From NCBI GenBank assembly GCA_934675205.1, contig CAKUPQ010000003.1, forward strand, positions 240,023 through 304,022: a stretch of DNA of 64,000 nucleotides. Reading direction: 5' to 3'. Of this stretch, positions 7,519 to 15,977 are shown piece after piece. The first letter of the stretch is position 1; the number at the start of each line of letters is the position of its first letter. The position numbers and the translations under genes were made by a program. The notes beneath the pieces were generated by a model, which searched no databases, was not told the origin of the DNA, and saw nothing but the letters and a program-made list of their open reading frames with translations. The stretch comes from an uncultured Flavobacteriaceae bacterium. Lineage in GTDB: Bacteria; Bacteroidota; Bacteroidia; Flavobacteriales; Flavobacteriaceae.

Positions 7519-9207
7519 TTATTTCATTTCCACAAACAATCCCTCATCAGTTTTATTTACGGATAAAACCCCTTTTGAGGTAAGTCCTTTAATGGTTGAG
7601 TCCCATTTTTTTCCACTAAAACCTGTTTTTTCTTTTACTTCTGATAAAAGTTGTGTTCCTCCTTTTTCAACGATTTCGTAAACTATTTTTTCGTCTTCGC
7701 TCATTTCGGGAGCTTTTTTCTCGGGTTTCATTTGAGGGAAAAACAACACTTCCTGAATAGACGGATTATTGGTCAAAAACATAATAAGCCTGTCCATTCC
7801 AATCCCTAATCCCGAAGTTGGAGGCATTCCGTATTCCAAAGCACGTAAGAAATCATTGTCGATAAACATTGCTTCATCATCACCTTTTTCGGAAAGTTTT
7901 AGCTGTTCTTCAAAGCGTTCTCTTTGGTCAATCGGGTCATTCAGCTCGGAATAAGCATTGGCAATTTCTTTTCCGCAAACCATAAGTTCAAAACGTTCGG
8001 TAAGTTCCGGATTACCTCTGTGTTCTTTGGTAAGCGGACTCATTGCTTTCGGATAATCGGTAATAAATGTAGGTTGAATGAAATTCCCTTCGCATTTTTC
8101 TCCGAAAATCTCATCAATCAGTTTTCCTTTACCCATCGTTTCATCAACCTGAATTCCCATTGATAAAGCTGCACTTCTCAATTCTTCTTCCGTTTTTCCT
8201 GAAATATCAAATCCTGTAAAATGCTTGATAGCATCGGTCATCGTGATGCGTTTGTACGGAGCTTTGAAATCTACTTGGTGTTCTCCAAATGTAGCTTTGG
8301 TAGTTCCGTTTACCTGAATGGCACAATATTCCAAAAGTTGCTCGGTAAACTCCATCATCCAGTTGTAATCTTTGTACGAAACATAGATTTCCATTGCTGT
8401 AAATTCGGGATTGTGCGTTCTGTCCATTCCCTCGTTTCGGAAGTTTTTAGAAAACTCGTACACTCCGTCAAACCCTCCTACAATCAGTCTTTTCAGGTAC
8501 AATTCGTTGGCAATTCTCAAATACAACGGAATATCCAACGCATTGTGATGGGTGATAAAAGGTCTTGCAGCCGCACCTCCCGGAATGGATTGCAGAATCG
8601 GAGTTTCCACTTCCATATAACCTCTTTCGTTAAAGAAATTTCGCATCGCATTAAAGAGTTTCGTGCGTTTTACGAAAACTTCTTTAACCTGCGGATTTAC
8701 AACCAAATCCACATAACGCATTCTGTAACGCAATTCAGGGTCCACAAAAGCATCGTGAACATTTCCGTCTGCATCAGTTTTTGGGAGTGGAAGCGGACGA
8801 AGTACTTTACTCAAAAGTGTAAAATTCTGAACTCGAACCGATTTTTCTCCTACTTGAGTTAAAAAAAGTTCTCCTTCAATTCCGATGAAATCTCCTAAAT
8901 CAATCAGTTTTTTGAACACTTCGTTATAAAGCGTTTTATCTTCATCGGGGCAAATTTCATCACGATTGATATAGATTTGAATACGTCCTTCACTATCCTG
9001 CAATTCAGCAAAAGAGGCTTTTCCCTGAATACGGAAACTCATTATACGTCCTGCCAGAATAACCTTTCGTCCTTCGGAAAAATTCTCCTTAACCTGTTTG
9101 GTTGTTTCGCTTACAGGATAAAGATTTGCAGGATACGGGTTGATTCCCAATTCCCTTAATTTCGCTAATTTTTCTCTACGAATGATTTCTTGTTCTGACA
9201 GTTGCAT
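7519..9207 (-). CDS. lysS: Lysyl-tRNA synthetase, class II
   Basis: 562 aa. The N-terminal OB-fold anticodon-binding domain (about residues 50-160, with G-R-I-M-S-F-R-I-Q-G-K-A-S-F) precedes the class II catalytic core. That core includes motif 2 (F-R-N-E-G-M-D-R-T-H-N-P-E-F) and motif 3 (G-L-G-I-G-M-D-R-L-I-M-F). E. coli LysS is about 505 aa; here about 65 extra residues follow motif 3. They read as a small helical, HTH-like domain (Y-E-I-V-E-K-G-G-T-Q-L-L-S-E-V-K-E-K-T-G-F). Attaches lysine to tRNA-Lys in the cytoplasm. The gene is alone, downstream of a T9SS protein gene on the same strand. Confidence 0.97.
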   Translation of the reverse strand: MQLSEQEIIRREKLAKLRELGINPYPANLYPVSETTKQVKENFSEGRKVILAGRIMSFRIQGKASFAELQDSEGRIQIYINRDEICPDEDKTLYNEVFKKLIDLGDFIGIEGELFLTQVGEKSVRVQNFTLLSKVLRPLPLPKTDADGNVHDAFVDPELRYRMRYVDLVVNPQVKEVFVKRTKLFNAMRNFFNERGYMEVETPILQSIPGGAAARPFITHHNALDIPLYLRIANELYLKRLIVGGFDGVYEFSKNFRNEGMDRTHNPEFTAMEIYVSYKDYNWMMEFTEQLLEYCAIQVNGTTKATFGEHQVDFKAPYKRITMTDAIKHFTGFDISGKTEEELRSAALSMGIQVDETMGKGKLIDEIFGEKCEGNFIQPTFITDYPKAMSPLTKEHRGNPELTERFELMVCGKEIANAYSELNDPIDQRERFEEQLKLSEKGDDEAMFIDNDFLRALEYGMPPTSGLGIGMDRLIMFLTNNPSIQEVLFFPQMKPEKKAPEMSEDEKIVYEIVEKGGTQLLSEVKEKTGFSGKKWDSTIKGLTSKGVLSVNKTDEGLFVEMK

Positions 9208-9267
9208 ATTGTGTTAAATTTATAAAGGTGCAAAGGTACGATTTTTAAGAGAATAGAAAACAGACTT

Positions 9268-10005
9268 TTACTTCTTAATAAATTTTCGTGTAAATGTTTG
9301 AAAATTATTAGAATTTTCAAGAAAAACAAAATACAATCCGTTTTGTAAAGCACTTACATTTACAGAATTATTATTTGATGTTTCCAAAAGAAGTTTTCCA
9401 TTTATATCAAAAATTTTGACCTTGAAATCAGAAAAATTATCAGGAAGATTAAAATTCAGAATATCAGTTATAGGATTCGGATAAATGGTTAAGCCAAACT
9501 TTTCGGTATTCAAAACAGAGGCTGTATTTTGAGAGCCGTAAATAGCTTGATTTTCTGATTCGTTAGTTATTACAAGAGTTCTGTTTTCCGATTCTCCATA
9601 GATTTCGTAAGTAAAATCTCCATAATAGTATTCTGCAGTAGAATAAGGAGTATCAAAAATCCCTAAATATCTGTTTTCTTCATCAATATTACTTTCTTCC
9701 TGACACATCCAAGTCAAAAAAACTGTGTTTATAAGTCTGAAAGAATAATTTTTTGATTCTTCTTCAAATAACACTTCTCCATATCCACCTGTACAATATT
9801 GGATGTTTAGTTGGTTGTTTCCTGAATCTGGATTTAAACTAAAATTCAAAGGAACACTACTTACTTCATTGTCAGGAATAAAAGGATAATTGGTGTTTTG
9901 ATGAATGACTTCGGTTAAATACCAAGTAGTTTCCAAAAGTTCAGATTGTTGAGCTTTTCCAAAAGAAAAAGACAGAAATACAATTAAAAGTAGAAAGTTT
10001 TTCAT
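9268..10005 (-). CDS. Secreted protein with T9SS type A sorting domain
   Basis: 245 aa. A signal peptide (M-K-N-F-L-L-L-I-V-F-L-S-F-S-F-G-K-A-Q) is followed by a beta-rich domain (about residues 20-150) with two Cys (Y-C-T-G-G-Y-G, T-W-M-C-Q-E-E). The opening L-L-E-T-T-W-Y-L-T-E-V resembles lipocalin/META-type folds. The C-terminal domain starts at I-Y-P-N-P and ends G-L-Y-F-V-F-L-E...F-I-K-K, the T9SS type A sorting signal. The protein should cross the outer membrane through the T9SS pore and be cleaved and surface-anchored or released. No function can be assigned to the cargo domain. Confidence 0.88.
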   Translation of the reverse strand: MKNFLLLIVFLSFSFGKAQQSELLETTWYLTEVIHQNTNYPFIPDNEVSSVPLNFSLNPDSGNNQLNIQYCTGGYGEVLFEEESKNYSFRLINTVFLTWMCQEESNIDEENRYLGIFDTPYSTAEYYYGDFTYEIYGESENRTLVITNESENQAIYGSQNTASVLNTEKFGLTIYPNPITDILNFNLPDNFSDFKVKIFDINGKLLLETSNNNSVNVSALQNGLYFVFLENSNNFQTFTRKFIKK

Positions 10006-10064
10006 ATCTAACGTTCTTTAAATCAGATACAAATATAATAAAAATTTAGGGTTTGGACTTTAGA

Positions 10065-11147
10065 CTATTCATTTATAATTTTTCCCTGATGATAAATACT
10101 TTCCTGATGAACAGCCTTAAAAAGCTGAATGATAAAATCTTCGTTAAGTCCTTTTTCTTTACCGATTAGTAACATTTTGTTCAAGGTTTCATTCCATCGT
10201 TGAGGTTGAAGAATTGCTACGTTTTTTTCTCGTTTGAGGTTTCCGATTTCTTCAACAATTTTCATTCGTTTTCCGAGAATTTCAACAATTTTTTCGTCTG
10301 TTTCGTCAATTTGAGTTCGGAATTTTGTCAGTTTAGAAACATAATCAAAATCTTCATCGGTTTCTTTTCGGACTTTCAGATTTTTCAGAATGGATTTTAG
10401 CGAATCGGGAGTTACCTGTTGAGCCGAATCGCTCCAGGCCATATCGGGGTTGATGTGGGTTTCAATCATCAGTCCGTTATAATTCAAATCCAAAGCCTGT
10501 TGCGAGATTTGTCCTATCATATTTCGGTTTCCCGTAATGTGAGAAGGGTCACAAATCATCGGTAAATCAGGGAATTTACTCTGCATTTCGATAGCAATCT
10601 GCCATTCCGGATTGTTTCGGTATTTGGTTTTTTCGTAAGTCGAAAATCCTCTGTGAATAACTCCAAGTTTTTTGATATTGGCATTATGTAACCGTTCCAA
10701 ACCTCCAATCCAAAGGGATAAATCAGGATTTACAGGATTTTTGAGCAAAACAATTTTATCCGTATTTTCAAGTGCTTCTGCAATTTCCTGCACCGCAAAC
10801 GGATTAACCGTAGTTCTTGCTCCAATCCACAAAATATCAATATCGTGCTGGAGAGCTAATTCTACGTGAGTTTTTGTAGCCACTTCTGTAGCTAATAAAA
10901 GTCCTGTTTCCTGTTTGGCTTTTTGTAACCATTTCAGTCCGATTGCTCCAACTCCCTCAAATCCTCCCGGACGGGTACGAGGTTTCCAAATTCCGGCTCT
11001 GAAAATCGAAACATCAGAATTTTTCAGTTCGTGTGCGATGCTCAAAACCTGTTCTTCGGTTTCCGCACTGCAAGGCCCTGCAATGACCAAAGGGTGATTC
11101 AGTTGAAAATCATCAAGCCACGATTTTAAATTTTTATGGTTTGTCAT
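10065..11147 (-). CDS. Bifunctional DAHP synthase / chorismate mutase (type II)
   Basis: 360 aa. Residues 1-260 are a DAHP synthase of the KDO8P-like (type I beta) class: P-L-V-I-A-G-P-C-S-A-E-T near the start, F-R-A-G-I-W-K-P-R-T-R-P, and I-C-D-P-S-H-I-T-G metal/substrate motifs. Residues about 270-355 are an AroQ chorismate mutase ([23 protein letters not shown]). It therefore joins the first step of the shikimate pathway to the branch step toward Phe/Tyr; in this family the mutase domain can transmit prephenate feedback inhibition. A monocistronic arrangement is likely. Confidence 0.93.
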   Translation of the reverse strand: MTNHKNLKSWLDDFQLNHPLVIAGPCSAETEEQVLSIAHELKNSDVSIFRAGIWKPRTRPGGFEGVGAIGLKWLQKAKQETGLLLATEVATKTHVELALQHDIDILWIGARTTVNPFAVQEIAEALENTDKIVLLKNPVNPDLSLWIGGLERLHNANIKKLGVIHRGFSTYEKTKYRNNPEWQIAIEMQSKFPDLPMICDPSHITGNRNMIGQISQQALDLNYNGLMIETHINPDMAWSDSAQQVTPDSLKSILKNLKVRKETDEDFDYVSKLTKFRTQIDETDEKIVEILGKRMKIVEEIGNLKREKNVAILQPQRWNETLNKMLLIGKEKGLNEDFIIQLFKAVHQESIYHQGKIINE

Positions 11148-11190
11148 TGTTTATTATCTAAAAATCGAAAGAATCTAAAAAATGAAAAAA

Positions 11191-11562
11191 TTACTCCAAC
11201 TTTTCTACTGTTCCTCTTTGTTTGTTGGCATCTCCAACCATATTAAACTCAAAAATATAAGAATCTTCGGAAGTTGTCAGGATTTTGATATGAACACCTT
11301 TTTGTTCGTGTCGGTTTTTCGGATTGATTTTGTGCAGAATATATTCGCAATCATTGATCCACCTTACATACGAGGAATCGATTTTACCTTCGTAATTTTC
11401 AATTTCCAAGCTGTCTTTTCGTTCAAAAAAAGTCACTTTTTTCTCTCCCTCGATTTCGTATTCAAATTTGAATTTTCCCGTTCTGAAATCCGTACAATTT
11501 CTCTCTTGTGGGTAACAGGAAACTAATAAAAATGCTCCGAAAAATAGAATTGTTTTTTTCAT
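11191..11562 (-). CDS. Small hypothetical lipoprotein, 123 aa
   Basis: The signal peptide ends in a lipobox, L-L-V-S-C (Cys16), so the mature protein should be lipid-anchored. The mature part is beta-rich and highly charged (F-K-F-E-Y-E-I-E-G-E-K-K-V-T-F-F-E-R-K-D-S-L-E-I-E-N-Y) with one further Cys pair region (N-C-T-D-F and N-D-C-E-Y). Function unknown. Its ATG overlaps the stop of the upstream DinB-like gene by 4 nt (ATGA type), so the two are translationally coupled. Confidence 0.75.
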   Translation of the reverse strand: MKKTILFFGAFLLVSCYPQERNCTDFRTGKFKFEYEIEGEKKVTFFERKDSLEIENYEGKIDSSYVRWINDCEYILHKINPKNRHEQKGVHIKILTTSEDSYIFEFNMVGDANKQRGTVEKLE

Positions 11563-12134
11563 TTGATTCGTTTGAGTTCTTCTTCTGTGAAATTTCTGAT
11601 TTGTTTTTTGTTTGAAAATTTTTCGGAATTATAATCATTCGATTTGTTTTTTGGAATAGAAAGGCTATTCCATTCAGAATTCTTCAATAATTTTGCATAA
11701 AACACAATTTGTCCGATATGATAACTATAATGAGCTAATTGTCTGTTTATAGCTTCCATTACAGAATGTCCTTCATTTCTGATATAAATTATTTTTGATA
11801 AATCTTCTGGTTTCAGATTATTGAGAGTGTCAAAAAAGCATTCCCAACCTTTATCCCAGTTTTCGATAATTTCTGTTTTTGATGTGTATGTATCTATAAA
11901 TTCATCATCTCTGTTTCTCCAAGATTTTTCTCCATCTGAAGTAAAAATATCTGTCCATCTCGAAAGCATATTTCCTTTTAAATGCTTAACAATCATAGAA
12001 ATAGAATTAGTGTCATCATTCAAAGAAATAAAAAGCTGATTTTCATCAATCTGATGAATCGCTTTTTCTGCTAAAGTTTTATAATACAAAAACTGCTTTT
12101 TTACACTTTCAAGATATTGAGAATTAAGTTCCAT
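11559..12134 (-). CDS. DUF1572 / DinB-superfamily protein
   Basis: 191 aa. Four-helix DinB-like fold features are visible. A histidine near residue 50 (I-V-K-H-L-K-G-N-M) and H-Y-S-Y-H-I-G-Q-I near residue 135 form the usual triad of His positions for a divalent metal. Members of this family are suspected metal-dependent thiol transferases or hydrolases, but DUF1572 proteins are uncharacterised. It is followed directly by a 4-nt-overlapping lipoprotein gene and preceded after 3 nt by a small membrane-protein gene, so three genes appear to form one operon. Confidence 0.8.
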   Translation of the reverse strand: MELNSQYLESVKKQFLYYKTLAEKAIHQIDENQLFISLNDDTNSISMIVKHLKGNMLSRWTDIFTSDGEKSWRNRDDEFIDTYTSKTEIIENWDKGWECFFDTLNNLKPEDLSKIIYIRNEGHSVMEAINRQLAHYSYHIGQIVFYAKLLKNSEWNSLSIPKNKSNDYNSEKFSNKKQIRNFTEEELKRIK

Positions 12135-12137
12135 AAA

Positions 12138-12359
12138 TTAGTCATTAAAAAGTGCTTTGACCATTGTGGTTACTCCCCTGAAAATAAGGAACATTGCAAA
12201 AATACAGCACAAAATTCCTACAAAAAGTACCACATAATAAAGGGAATTATTTTGATTTTTGAACGCACTGTGAATAACAACAGGACCAATAAACAGCAAA
12301 GGCAAGGCAATAGCCAAGAATCGGATTCCTTTAAAAAGTATTTTTTTATCAGTAGCCAT
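12138..12359 (-). CDS. Small two-helix membrane protein (DUF6095-like)
   Basis: 73 aa with two hydrophobic segments (about residues 13-32 and 40-62) and a basic N-terminus (M-A-T-D-K-K-I-L-F-K-G-I-R). The pattern, including F-K-N-Q-N-N-S-L-Y-Y-V-V-L, matches a short flavobacterial membrane-protein family that I recall as DUF6095, with moderate certainty. It is probably the first gene of the operon with the DinB-like protein and the lipoprotein, and is divergent from the SDR gene. Confidence 0.65.
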   Translation of the reverse strand: MATDKKILFKGIRFLAIALPLLFIGPVVIHSAFKNQNNSLYYVVLFVGILCCIFAMFLIFRGVTTMVKALFND

Positions 12360-12463
12360 TTTTCGTTTTAAAAAATATGTTCAAAGGTAGTTATTTTACT
12401 CGAAGTTCTAAAAGAGTTCGGGTTAAAATATTTATCTTCGCTGTTTAAAAACCATTTTAATTT

Positions 12464-13267
12464 ATGTCTAAAACAGTCCTTATTACGGGAGCTTCGTCAG
12501 GAATCGGAAAAGCCATAGCCGAATTTTTACAAGATAAAGGTTACAAGGTTTACGGAACAAGCAGAAATCCCGAAAAATATCCAGATTCTAAAGTGAATCT
12601 GATTCCGCTTGACGTAACCGATACCGATTCCATACAAAAAGCAGTACGGCAAATTCTCGAAAAAGAGAATAGGATAGATGTGCTTATCAATAATGCAGGT
12701 GCAGGAATTACGGGAGCTTTGGAGGAAATTCCGACAAGTGAAATCAAACGAAATTTTGAAACCAATCTGTTTGGACCTATCGAAGTTATTAAAGCGGTTT
12801 TGCCTCAAATGCGTAACCAAAAATCAGGATTGATTATCAATATTACCTCTATTGCAGGGTATATGGGGTTGCCTTTTCGGAGTGTGTATTCTGCCTCAAA
12901 AGGGGCTTTGGAGCTGATTACCGAGTCGTTGAGAATGGAAGTCAGAGAATTCGGAATTGAACTTACCAACATCGCTCCCGGAGATTTTGCAACCAATATT
13001 GCTCAAGGAAGATACCATACTCCTGTCATCAAAGGGTCTGATTACGAAAAATCGTACGGAAAAAACCTTGAACTGATGAATACTCACGTAGATTCGGGAA
13101 GTAATCCGGTACAAATGGCAGAGGCTGTATATAAGGTTATCAATACGACAAAACCCAAAATACATTATAAAGTAGGTGCTTTTTTACAGAAATTTTCGAT
13201 TGTACTCAAGCGAATTTTACCCGATAAAATGTATGAAAAAATGTTGATGAATCACTATAAACTGTAA
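12464..13267 (+). CDS. SDR-family NAD(P)-dependent oxidoreductase
   Basis: 267 aa classical short-chain dehydrogenase: cofactor motif T-G-A-S-S-G-I-G at residues 8-15, N-N-A-G near residue 76, catalytic Ser in I-N-I-T-S-I-A-G, and Y-S-A-S-K near residue 145. The C-terminus is longer than in core SDRs and is basic. The substrate cannot be predicted. The next gene, a zinc carboxypeptidase, starts 2 nt after the stop, so the two are co-transcribed. A TATCTTCG, one base off the -7 consensus, lies about 30 nt before the start. Confidence 0.9.
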   Translation: MSKTVLITGASSGIGKAIAEFLQDKGYKVYGTSRNPEKYPDSKVNLIPLDVTDTDSIQKAVRQILEKENRIDVLINNAGAGITGALEEIPTSEIKRNFETNLFGPIEVIKAVLPQMRNQKSGLIINITSIAGYMGLPFRSVYSASKGALELITESLRMEVREFGIELTNIAPGDFATNIAQGRYHTPVIKGSDYEKSYGKNLELMNTHVDSGSNPVQMAEAVYKVINTTKPKIHYKVGAFLQKFSIVLKRILPDKMYEKMLMNHYKL

Positions 13268-13269
13268 AA

Positions 13270-14418
13270 ATGAATTACGAAAACATTTTTAATCAATACA
13301 AAGAAACGGCTGTACACGGAAGATATGTTGCTTTGTCTCATATTGAACCGGTTTTGTTGCGATTGCAAAAAGAGGGAAAAGTTACTGTTTTGGGAGTATC
13401 GGTTTTAGGAAAACCGATTTATGTTTATCAAAACGGAACGGGAAAAATTCGTGTGATGATGTGGAGTCAGATGCACGGAAATGAATCGACCACAACCAAA
13501 GCAGTTTTGGATTTTTTTAATTTTTTGGATTCCGAAAAAGGGGAGGAGCTAAAGCAGAAATTCACGTTTTGCATTATTCCGATGCTCAATCCTGACGGAG
13601 CAGAAGTTTGGACACGAAACAATGCTAACGATGTGGATTTGAATCGGGATTCTCAAAATTTGTCCCAACCCGAAAGTCGGATTTTGCGGAAATGTCTTGA
13701 AGAATTTCAACCTGATTTTTGTTTTAACCTACACGACCAACGAACGATTTTTGGAGTAGAGGGAACGAAAAACCCGGCTACGGTTTCGTTTTTAGCTCCT
13801 TCGTATAACGAAGAAAAAGAAGTAAACGAAGTTCGCAAAAAAGCTATGGAAATCATTACTTATATGAATGACGAACTACAAAGATATATTCCGAATCACA
13901 TCGGAAGATTTGATGACGGATTTAATATAAATTGTATCGGAGATACGGTTCAGAATATGGGAATTCCGACTGTTCTTATCGAGGCAGGACATTATCCGAA
14001 TGATTACCAAAGAGAAGAAACCCGAAAATATGTTTTTATAGCTTTGCTTTCCGCTTTGAATCATTTTTCAGATGATAATTCGGATAAGAAATTTTTAGAA
14101 TATTTTAACATTCCGGATAATTCTATATTCTTTTTTGACTTTTTTTACAAAAATGTAAAATTTAATTATGATAATAAACAAATAATTACGAATTTTGCAG
14201 TGCAGTTTTCCGAGAGGGTTGAAGATAACCAAATTCTGTTGGAGGCTTACCTCAAAGAAATAGGGGATTTACAGGGATTTGCAGGGCATTTTGAGTATAA
14301 TGCAAAAAACGAAGAATATTCAGATGATTTTTTGAATTATCCTCAAATAAATCAAAAAGCAAATTTTAAAATAGGAGAGGTCATTTTTAAGAATGGCTTA
14401 CCGATTACCGAAAAATAA
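13270..14418 (+). CDS. M14-family zinc carboxypeptidase-like protein
   Basis: 382 aa. Zinc ligands of the M14 family are visible: His69 and Glu72 in M-H-G-N-E, and the third His in C-F-N-L-H-D-Q. The substrate Arg/Asn region is N-D-V-D-L-N-R-D, and the catalytic Glu probably lies in V-L-I-E-A-G-H-Y. No signal peptide is visible, so the enzyme should be cytoplasmic. Beyond residue 270 is an extra C-terminal domain with no clear motif. It likely removes a C-terminal residue from a peptide or acts as an amidohydrolase. Two nt downstream of the SDR gene. Confidence 0.88.
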   Translation: MNYENIFNQYKETAVHGRYVALSHIEPVLLRLQKEGKVTVLGVSVLGKPIYVYQNGTGKIRVMMWSQMHGNESTTTKAVLDFFNFLDSEKGEELKQKFTFCIIPMLNPDGAEVWTRNNANDVDLNRDSQNLSQPESRILRKCLEEFQPDFCFNLHDQRTIFGVEGTKNPATVSFLAPSYNEEKEVNEVRKKAMEIITYMNDELQRYIPNHIGRFDDGFNINCIGDTVQNMGIPTVLIEAGHYPNDYQREETRKYVFIALLSALNHFSDDNSDKKFLEYFNIPDNSIFFFDFFYKNVKFNYDNKQIITNFAVQFSERVEDNQILLEAYLKEIGDLQGFAGHFEYNAKNEEYSDDFLNYPQINQKANFKIGEVIFKNGLPITEK

Positions 14419-14446
14419 AATTTAAAATATTTATACATTTAGAATT

Positions 14447-14926
14447 ATGGCAAAGTTTAGATTAGATGAAATTGACCACCAAATTTTGGATATGTTGATT
14501 GATAATACAAGAGTTCCGTTTACGGATATTGCGAAAAAATTATTGATTTCTGCAGGTACGGTTCACGTTCGTGTAAAGAAAATGGAAGATGCAGGAATTA
14601 TCACAGGCTCTTCACTTACTTTGGATTACGAAAAATTAGGATATGCTTTTATTGCTTATGTAGGAGTTTTTCTGCACAATACTTCGCAATCAAAATTTGT
14701 TTTGGAACGACTTAAAGGAATCCCTTTTGTAACAGTTGCTCACGTAACCACAGGTAAATTCAATATCTTTTGTAAAATCAGAGCCAAAGATACCAAACAC
14801 GCTAAAGATGTTATTTTTGCGATTGATGACATTGAGGGTGTTTACAGAACAGAAACGATGATTTCGCTTGACGAAAGTATCAATGATAAAAAACGTTTGA
14901 TGCATACTATTTTTAAAGATATGTAA
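14447..14926 (+). CDS. Lrp/AsnC-family transcriptional regulator
   Basis: 159 aa. An N-terminal winged HTH (about residues 6-55: L-D-E-I-D-H-Q-I-L-D-M-L-I-D-N-T-R, then A-G-T-V-H-V-R-V-K-K-M-E-D-A-G-I-I) is followed by a RAM ligand-binding domain (about residues 66-150). Lrp/AsnC proteins form octamers and respond to amino acids. The gene sits 28 nt after the carboxypeptidase gene and ends at a strong terminator (14956-14989). Its targets cannot be told from the sequence. Confidence 0.93.
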   Translation: MAKFRLDEIDHQILDMLIDNTRVPFTDIAKKLLISAGTVHVRVKKMEDAGIITGSSLTLDYEKLGYAFIAYVGVFLHNTSQSKFVLERLKGIPFVTVAHVTTGKFNIFCKIRAKDTKHAKDVIFAIDDIEGVYRTETMISLDESINDKKRLMHTIFKDM

Positions 14927-14955
14927 GAATCAAACTAAATTTCTATATTTGCAAA

Positions 14956-14989
14956 GCCTCTTTTTTCATTGGAAAGAGGCTCTTTTTTT
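14956..14989 (+). terminator. Rho-independent terminator after the Lrp gene
   Basis: Stem GCCTCTTT/AAAGAGGC with a 9-nt loop, followed by a run of seven T after TC. Confidence 0.85.
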
Positions 14990-15029
14990 AAAAGATTTTA
15001 GGAATAATTAAATTTACGAAATATTTTTA

Positions 15030-15112
15030 TAACCACAGATTTAGAGGATTTTCACAGATTTCGTATGTTATTTTTTAAAAGTAATCTGTGAAAATCTGTG
15101 CAATCTGTGGTT
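15030..15112. repeat. Long imperfect inverted repeat with CACAGATT motifs
   Basis: Outer arms TAACCACAGATT and AATCTGTGGTTA enclose inner arms TTTTCACAGATT and AATCTGTGAAAA. The result is a nested palindrome before the DUF4369-like lipoprotein gene. A degenerate fragment of the same motif (AAAATCTGTGGG) is seen near 48230. Probably a dispersed element; it could also form a strong hairpin in the leader. Confidence 0.7.
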
Positions 15113-15139
15113 ACATTAAGTTTTAATCAAAATATATTT

Positions 15140-15838
15140 ATGAAAAAAATTATATTGCTTATTGCTATCGGATTGACCTTGTTGTCGTGTTCCAAAAAAG
15201 AAGAGGGAAATCTTCGTATTTCGGGAGAAATTAAAGGTTTAAGTCAGGGGAAATTATATATTCAAAAATTGCAGGACACCGTCTTAAAGCCGATTAAAGT
15301 GATTAAGTTTGACGGAAATTCTAAATTTGAAACCTATCTCAACATACAAGAACCGGAGGTTTTGTATGTCTATCTCGACAGAGGAACATCAAATTCGTTA
15401 GACAACAACATTGCTTTTTTTGCAGAGCAGGGAGAAATTACAATCCATTCTGATGTCAATAATTTTATAGCCAAAGCAGAGGTAAACGGAAATAAAAATC
15501 AGGAATTGTGGAACGAATACAAAAAAGTCATTTCCAATTTCAATCAAAAAAGTCTTGAATTTGTCGAGCAGAAAATCGAGGCACAAATAAAAGGAGATAC
15601 CCAAAAAGCAGATAGTATCCAAAGGTTGGAAGACAAAATATTAGTTAGAAAATACCAGTATTCGATTAACTTTTGTATGAATAACAAAGAACACGAAATC
15701 ACACCTTTTATAGCTTTGTCCGAAATTTATGATGCCAATCCGATATATTTGGATTCTATCCGTAAGGTATTGCCACCCTCTATTTCGGAATCCAAATATG
15801 GTAAAATCTTCTCGGAATATTTGGACGAGATTAAATAG
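15140..15838 (+). CDS. Lipoprotein with DUF4369-like domain
   Basis: 232 aa from ATG 15140. The signal peptide M-K-K-I-I-L-L-I-A-I-G-L-T-L-L-S-C ends in a lipobox. A frame extending 14 codons upstream runs into the palindromic repeat and is rejected. The first mature 100 residues (I-S-G-E-I-K-G-L-S-Q-G-K-L-Y-I-Q-K-L, then L-Y-V-Y-L-D) match the DUF4369 beta-domain found at the N-terminus of many Bacteroidota thiol-disulfide lipoproteins. Here no thioredoxin domain follows. The C-terminal half is helical and charged. Probably periplasm-facing; function unknown. Confidence 0.8.
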   Translation: MKKIILLIAIGLTLLSCSKKEEGNLRISGEIKGLSQGKLYIQKLQDTVLKPIKVIKFDGNSKFETYLNIQEPEVLYVYLDRGTSNSLDNNIAFFAEQGEITIHSDVNNFIAKAEVNGNKNQELWNEYKKVISNFNQKSLEFVEQKIEAQIKGDTQKADSIQRLEDKILVRKYQYSINFCMNNKEHEITPFIALSEIYDANPIYLDSIRKVLPPSISESKYGKIFSEYLDEIK

Positions 15839-15931
15839 GGAGATAGGTAACAAAAAAACGTACTAATTTTTAAATTAGTGTTTTTCTGAAAATCTTGCCC
15901 TACCCTGAAAAACAGACTCATTTTCAGTAAT

Positions 15932-15961
15932 TTGGGCAATTAATTAAAAATCTTAACTTTG
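15932..15961 (+). promoter_or_regulatory. Promoter of the delta-60-repeat protein gene
   Basis: TTG at 15932-15934, 19-nt spacer, TAACTTTG at 15954-15961. This fits the flavobacterial -33/-7 consensus exactly, 16 nt before the ATG. Confidence 0.75.
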
Positions 15962-15977
15962 TGAAAAAATACACACT

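Noticed and set aside
8221..8862. 213-codon open frame opposite lysS
   Set aside because: It lies wholly antisense to a highly conserved synthetase and its protein is a low-complexity His/Phe/Ser shadow.
14944..14951. Perfect -7 box TATATTTG after the Lrp gene as a promoter
   Set aside because: There is no spaced -33 TTG and the terminator hairpin follows within 5 nt, so no useful transcript would form.
15030..15112. Riboswitch upstream of the DUF4369-like lipoprotein
   Set aside because: The structure is a repeat-derived palindrome with a related fragment elsewhere; no known riboswitch core was recognised.
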